NCBI RefSeq assembly: GCF_001038455.1
Contig: NZ_LDUY01000005.1
Coordinates: 1-64,000, forward strand
Direction of reading: 5' to 3'
DNA: 64,000 nt
From: Fructobacillus sp. EFB-N1
GTDB taxonomy: Bacteria > Bacillota > Bacilli > Lactobacillales > Lactobacillaceae
Made by a program: the position numbers and the translations under genes. The notes beneath the pieces are model-generated. The model did not search any database. It saw only the letters and a list, made by a program, of their open reading frames with translations, and was not told where the DNA came from. Below, one piece after another: positions 63,246 to 64,000 of this stretch (the first letter of the stretch is position 1; each line of letters opens with the position of its first letter).

Positions 63246-64000
63246 TTATGGTTCCGGTTCGTAGAAGCGACCACCCGTATGCTCAACCTTTGACTCAGAG
63301 TAAAAGGCATTTGGATCAACTTCCTTAATGGCGTGCCGCAGTTCCGGCAACTCGTGTTGGGTTACCACTGTTAGCAAGATTGACCGGTCACGACCGGTAT
63401 AACCACCGTGAGCAGAATCGATAATCGTGACACCACGACGCATCTTGTTTTGAATTGTGTCCGTCATTTCTTCCGGCTTATTCGTCACAATCATTTCTTG
63501 AATCTGTTGCTGGTGAGTATAGAACAAGTCGATAAAATGGGCCGAAACAACCACACCGATGATGGAATAGAGGGCGTATTGCCAACCGTAGGTCAAGCCG
63601 GCACCAACCATAATCAAGGCATTAAAGGCCAAGTTGACTGAGCCAACCTTCATTCGGAATTGATGCTTCAATTCCATTCCAATAATATCCAATCCGCCGG
63701 TACCAACACCACAACGCAAGGCGGTTCCAACAGCCATTCCGTTGATGCCACCACCAAAGATAGCGTTAATCAAAGGATCCGGCGTCAAGACAGTTTTAGT
63801 TGCAAACAGCGGCACAAAGGCTGCCGAGAGCAAAACCGCCATGCCCGTGAAGATGGCAAAGCGCTTCGACAGGGTAAACCATGCCAAAAGCAAAAGTGGC
63901 ATATTCACCAAAGCAATCGCCCAAGCAACATTAATCTTTCCACCGGTTAACGTGTCAACCAATTGGGCTAACCCGGTAAAACCAGACGAATAGACATGCC
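63246..64000 (-). CDS. YitT-family membrane protein (partial, 5' end outside the window)
   Basis: The frame is open from 64000 to the stop at 63246; the apparent TTG start at 63962 is internal, because SSGFTGLAQLVDTLTGG runs across it as in YitT proteins (usually GG.TG.AQ). About four membrane helices follow, with INGMAVGTALRCGVGTGGLD, then a cytoplasmic DUF2179 domain (LLTVVTQHELPELRHAI, FYSESKVEHTGGRF). The role of the family is unknown. Confidence 0.9.
   Translation of the reverse strand, partial: HVYSSGFTGLAQLVDTLTGGKINVAWAIALVNMPLLLLAWFTLSKRFAIFTGMAVLLSAAFVPLFATKTVLTPDPLINAIFGGGINGMAVGTALRCGVGTGGLDIIGMELKHQFRMKVGSVNLAFNALIMVGAGLTYGWQYALYSIIGVVVSAHFIDLFYTHQQQIQEMIVTNKPEEMTDTIQNKMRRGVTIIDSAHGGYTGRDRSILLTVVTQHELPELRHAIKEVDPNAFYSESKVEHTGGRFYEPEP

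Noticed and set aside
1-64000. AAAATCAG as an FtsK-orienting (KOPS) or strongly polar Chi sequence
   Set aside because: Both orientations are common (about 22 against 33) within one window, so there is no clear polarity, and the motif is AT-rich, unlike known Chi sites.

Overview
The window reads as chromosome of a heterofermentative lactic acid bacterium (Lactobacillaceae; the Leuconostoc/Weissella/Fructobacillus branch fits best, but the genus is my inference). Grounds are the low-to-middling GC, AAGGAG-type ribosome binding sites, TPP and FMN riboswitches of Firmicute type, a water-forming NADH oxidase, a KxYKxGKxW-type secretion signal, and the Firmicute gene orders xerD-ribT-scpA-scpB-rluB and cmk-rpsA-der-hup. 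Most genes lie on the minus strand.

Layout. 1-70: the 3' end of an IS30-like transposase. 0.2-3.7 kb: a divergent LepA paralogue, a GNAT acetyltransferase and an EamA exporter. 3.8-22 kb: a surface island with a 1466-residue subtilisin-like protease and a 13.4-kb gene for a giant repeat protein. The giant gene is broken by three frameshifts and one amber codon and now reads as four long ORFs. 22.5-26.4 kb: purine interconversion (purB, purA, guaC) with PurBox-like sites. 26.5-31.2 kb: a DUF915 hydrolase, an oligo-1,6-glucosidase, an iron alcohol dehydrogenase and a tautomerase. 31.3-34.4 kb: thiamine salvage operon tenA-thiD-thiE-thiM under a TPP riboswitch. 34.6-40.6 kb: MarR regulator, a pair of PH-domain membrane proteins (one frameshifted), proC, and an amino acid permease with a divergent LysR. 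40.7-43.5 kb: ykoE-ykoD-ykoC vitamin precursor ECF transporter under a second TPP riboswitch. 43.6-49.1 kb: NADH oxidase, an MFS exporter plus MerR regulator, a second DUF915 hydrolase and a zinc alcohol dehydrogenase. 49.3-60.1 kb: housekeeping genes (hup, der, rpsA, cmk, LysM protein, ribU with an FMN riboswitch, rluB, scpB, scpA, ribT, xerD, cvfB, yqeY, rpsU). 60.2-64 kb: MFS transporter, a frameshifted YczE-like membrane protein with its MarR repressor, a broken elaA acetyltransferase and the 3' part of a YitT-family gene.

How the genes fit together. TenA/ThiM/ThiD/ThiE can turn scavenged pyrimidine and thiazole moieties into thiamine phosphate, and YkoEDC probably imports the pyrimidine; no ThiC or ThiG is present here. 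The MerR regulator probably controls both its own MFS operon and the zinc alcohol dehydrogenase 2 kb away, because both have a -35/-10 pair separated by exactly 19 bp over a CTTRRAGT-type dyad. The MarR regulator at 62.2 kb probably controls itself and yczE through two copies of GTTGCA-NN-TGCAAC.

The most unusual signals are: (1) the octamer AAAATCAG/CTGATTTT, found by hand about 55 times (roughly one per kb, some twenty-fold over composition) in both orientations; (2) the broken giant repeat protein, with a frameshift inside a perfect hairpin and a sortase-like LPDTW in place of LPxTG; (3) the MerR mini-regulon; (4) several single-base homopolymer lesions across the window, which are either sequencing errors or real decay.
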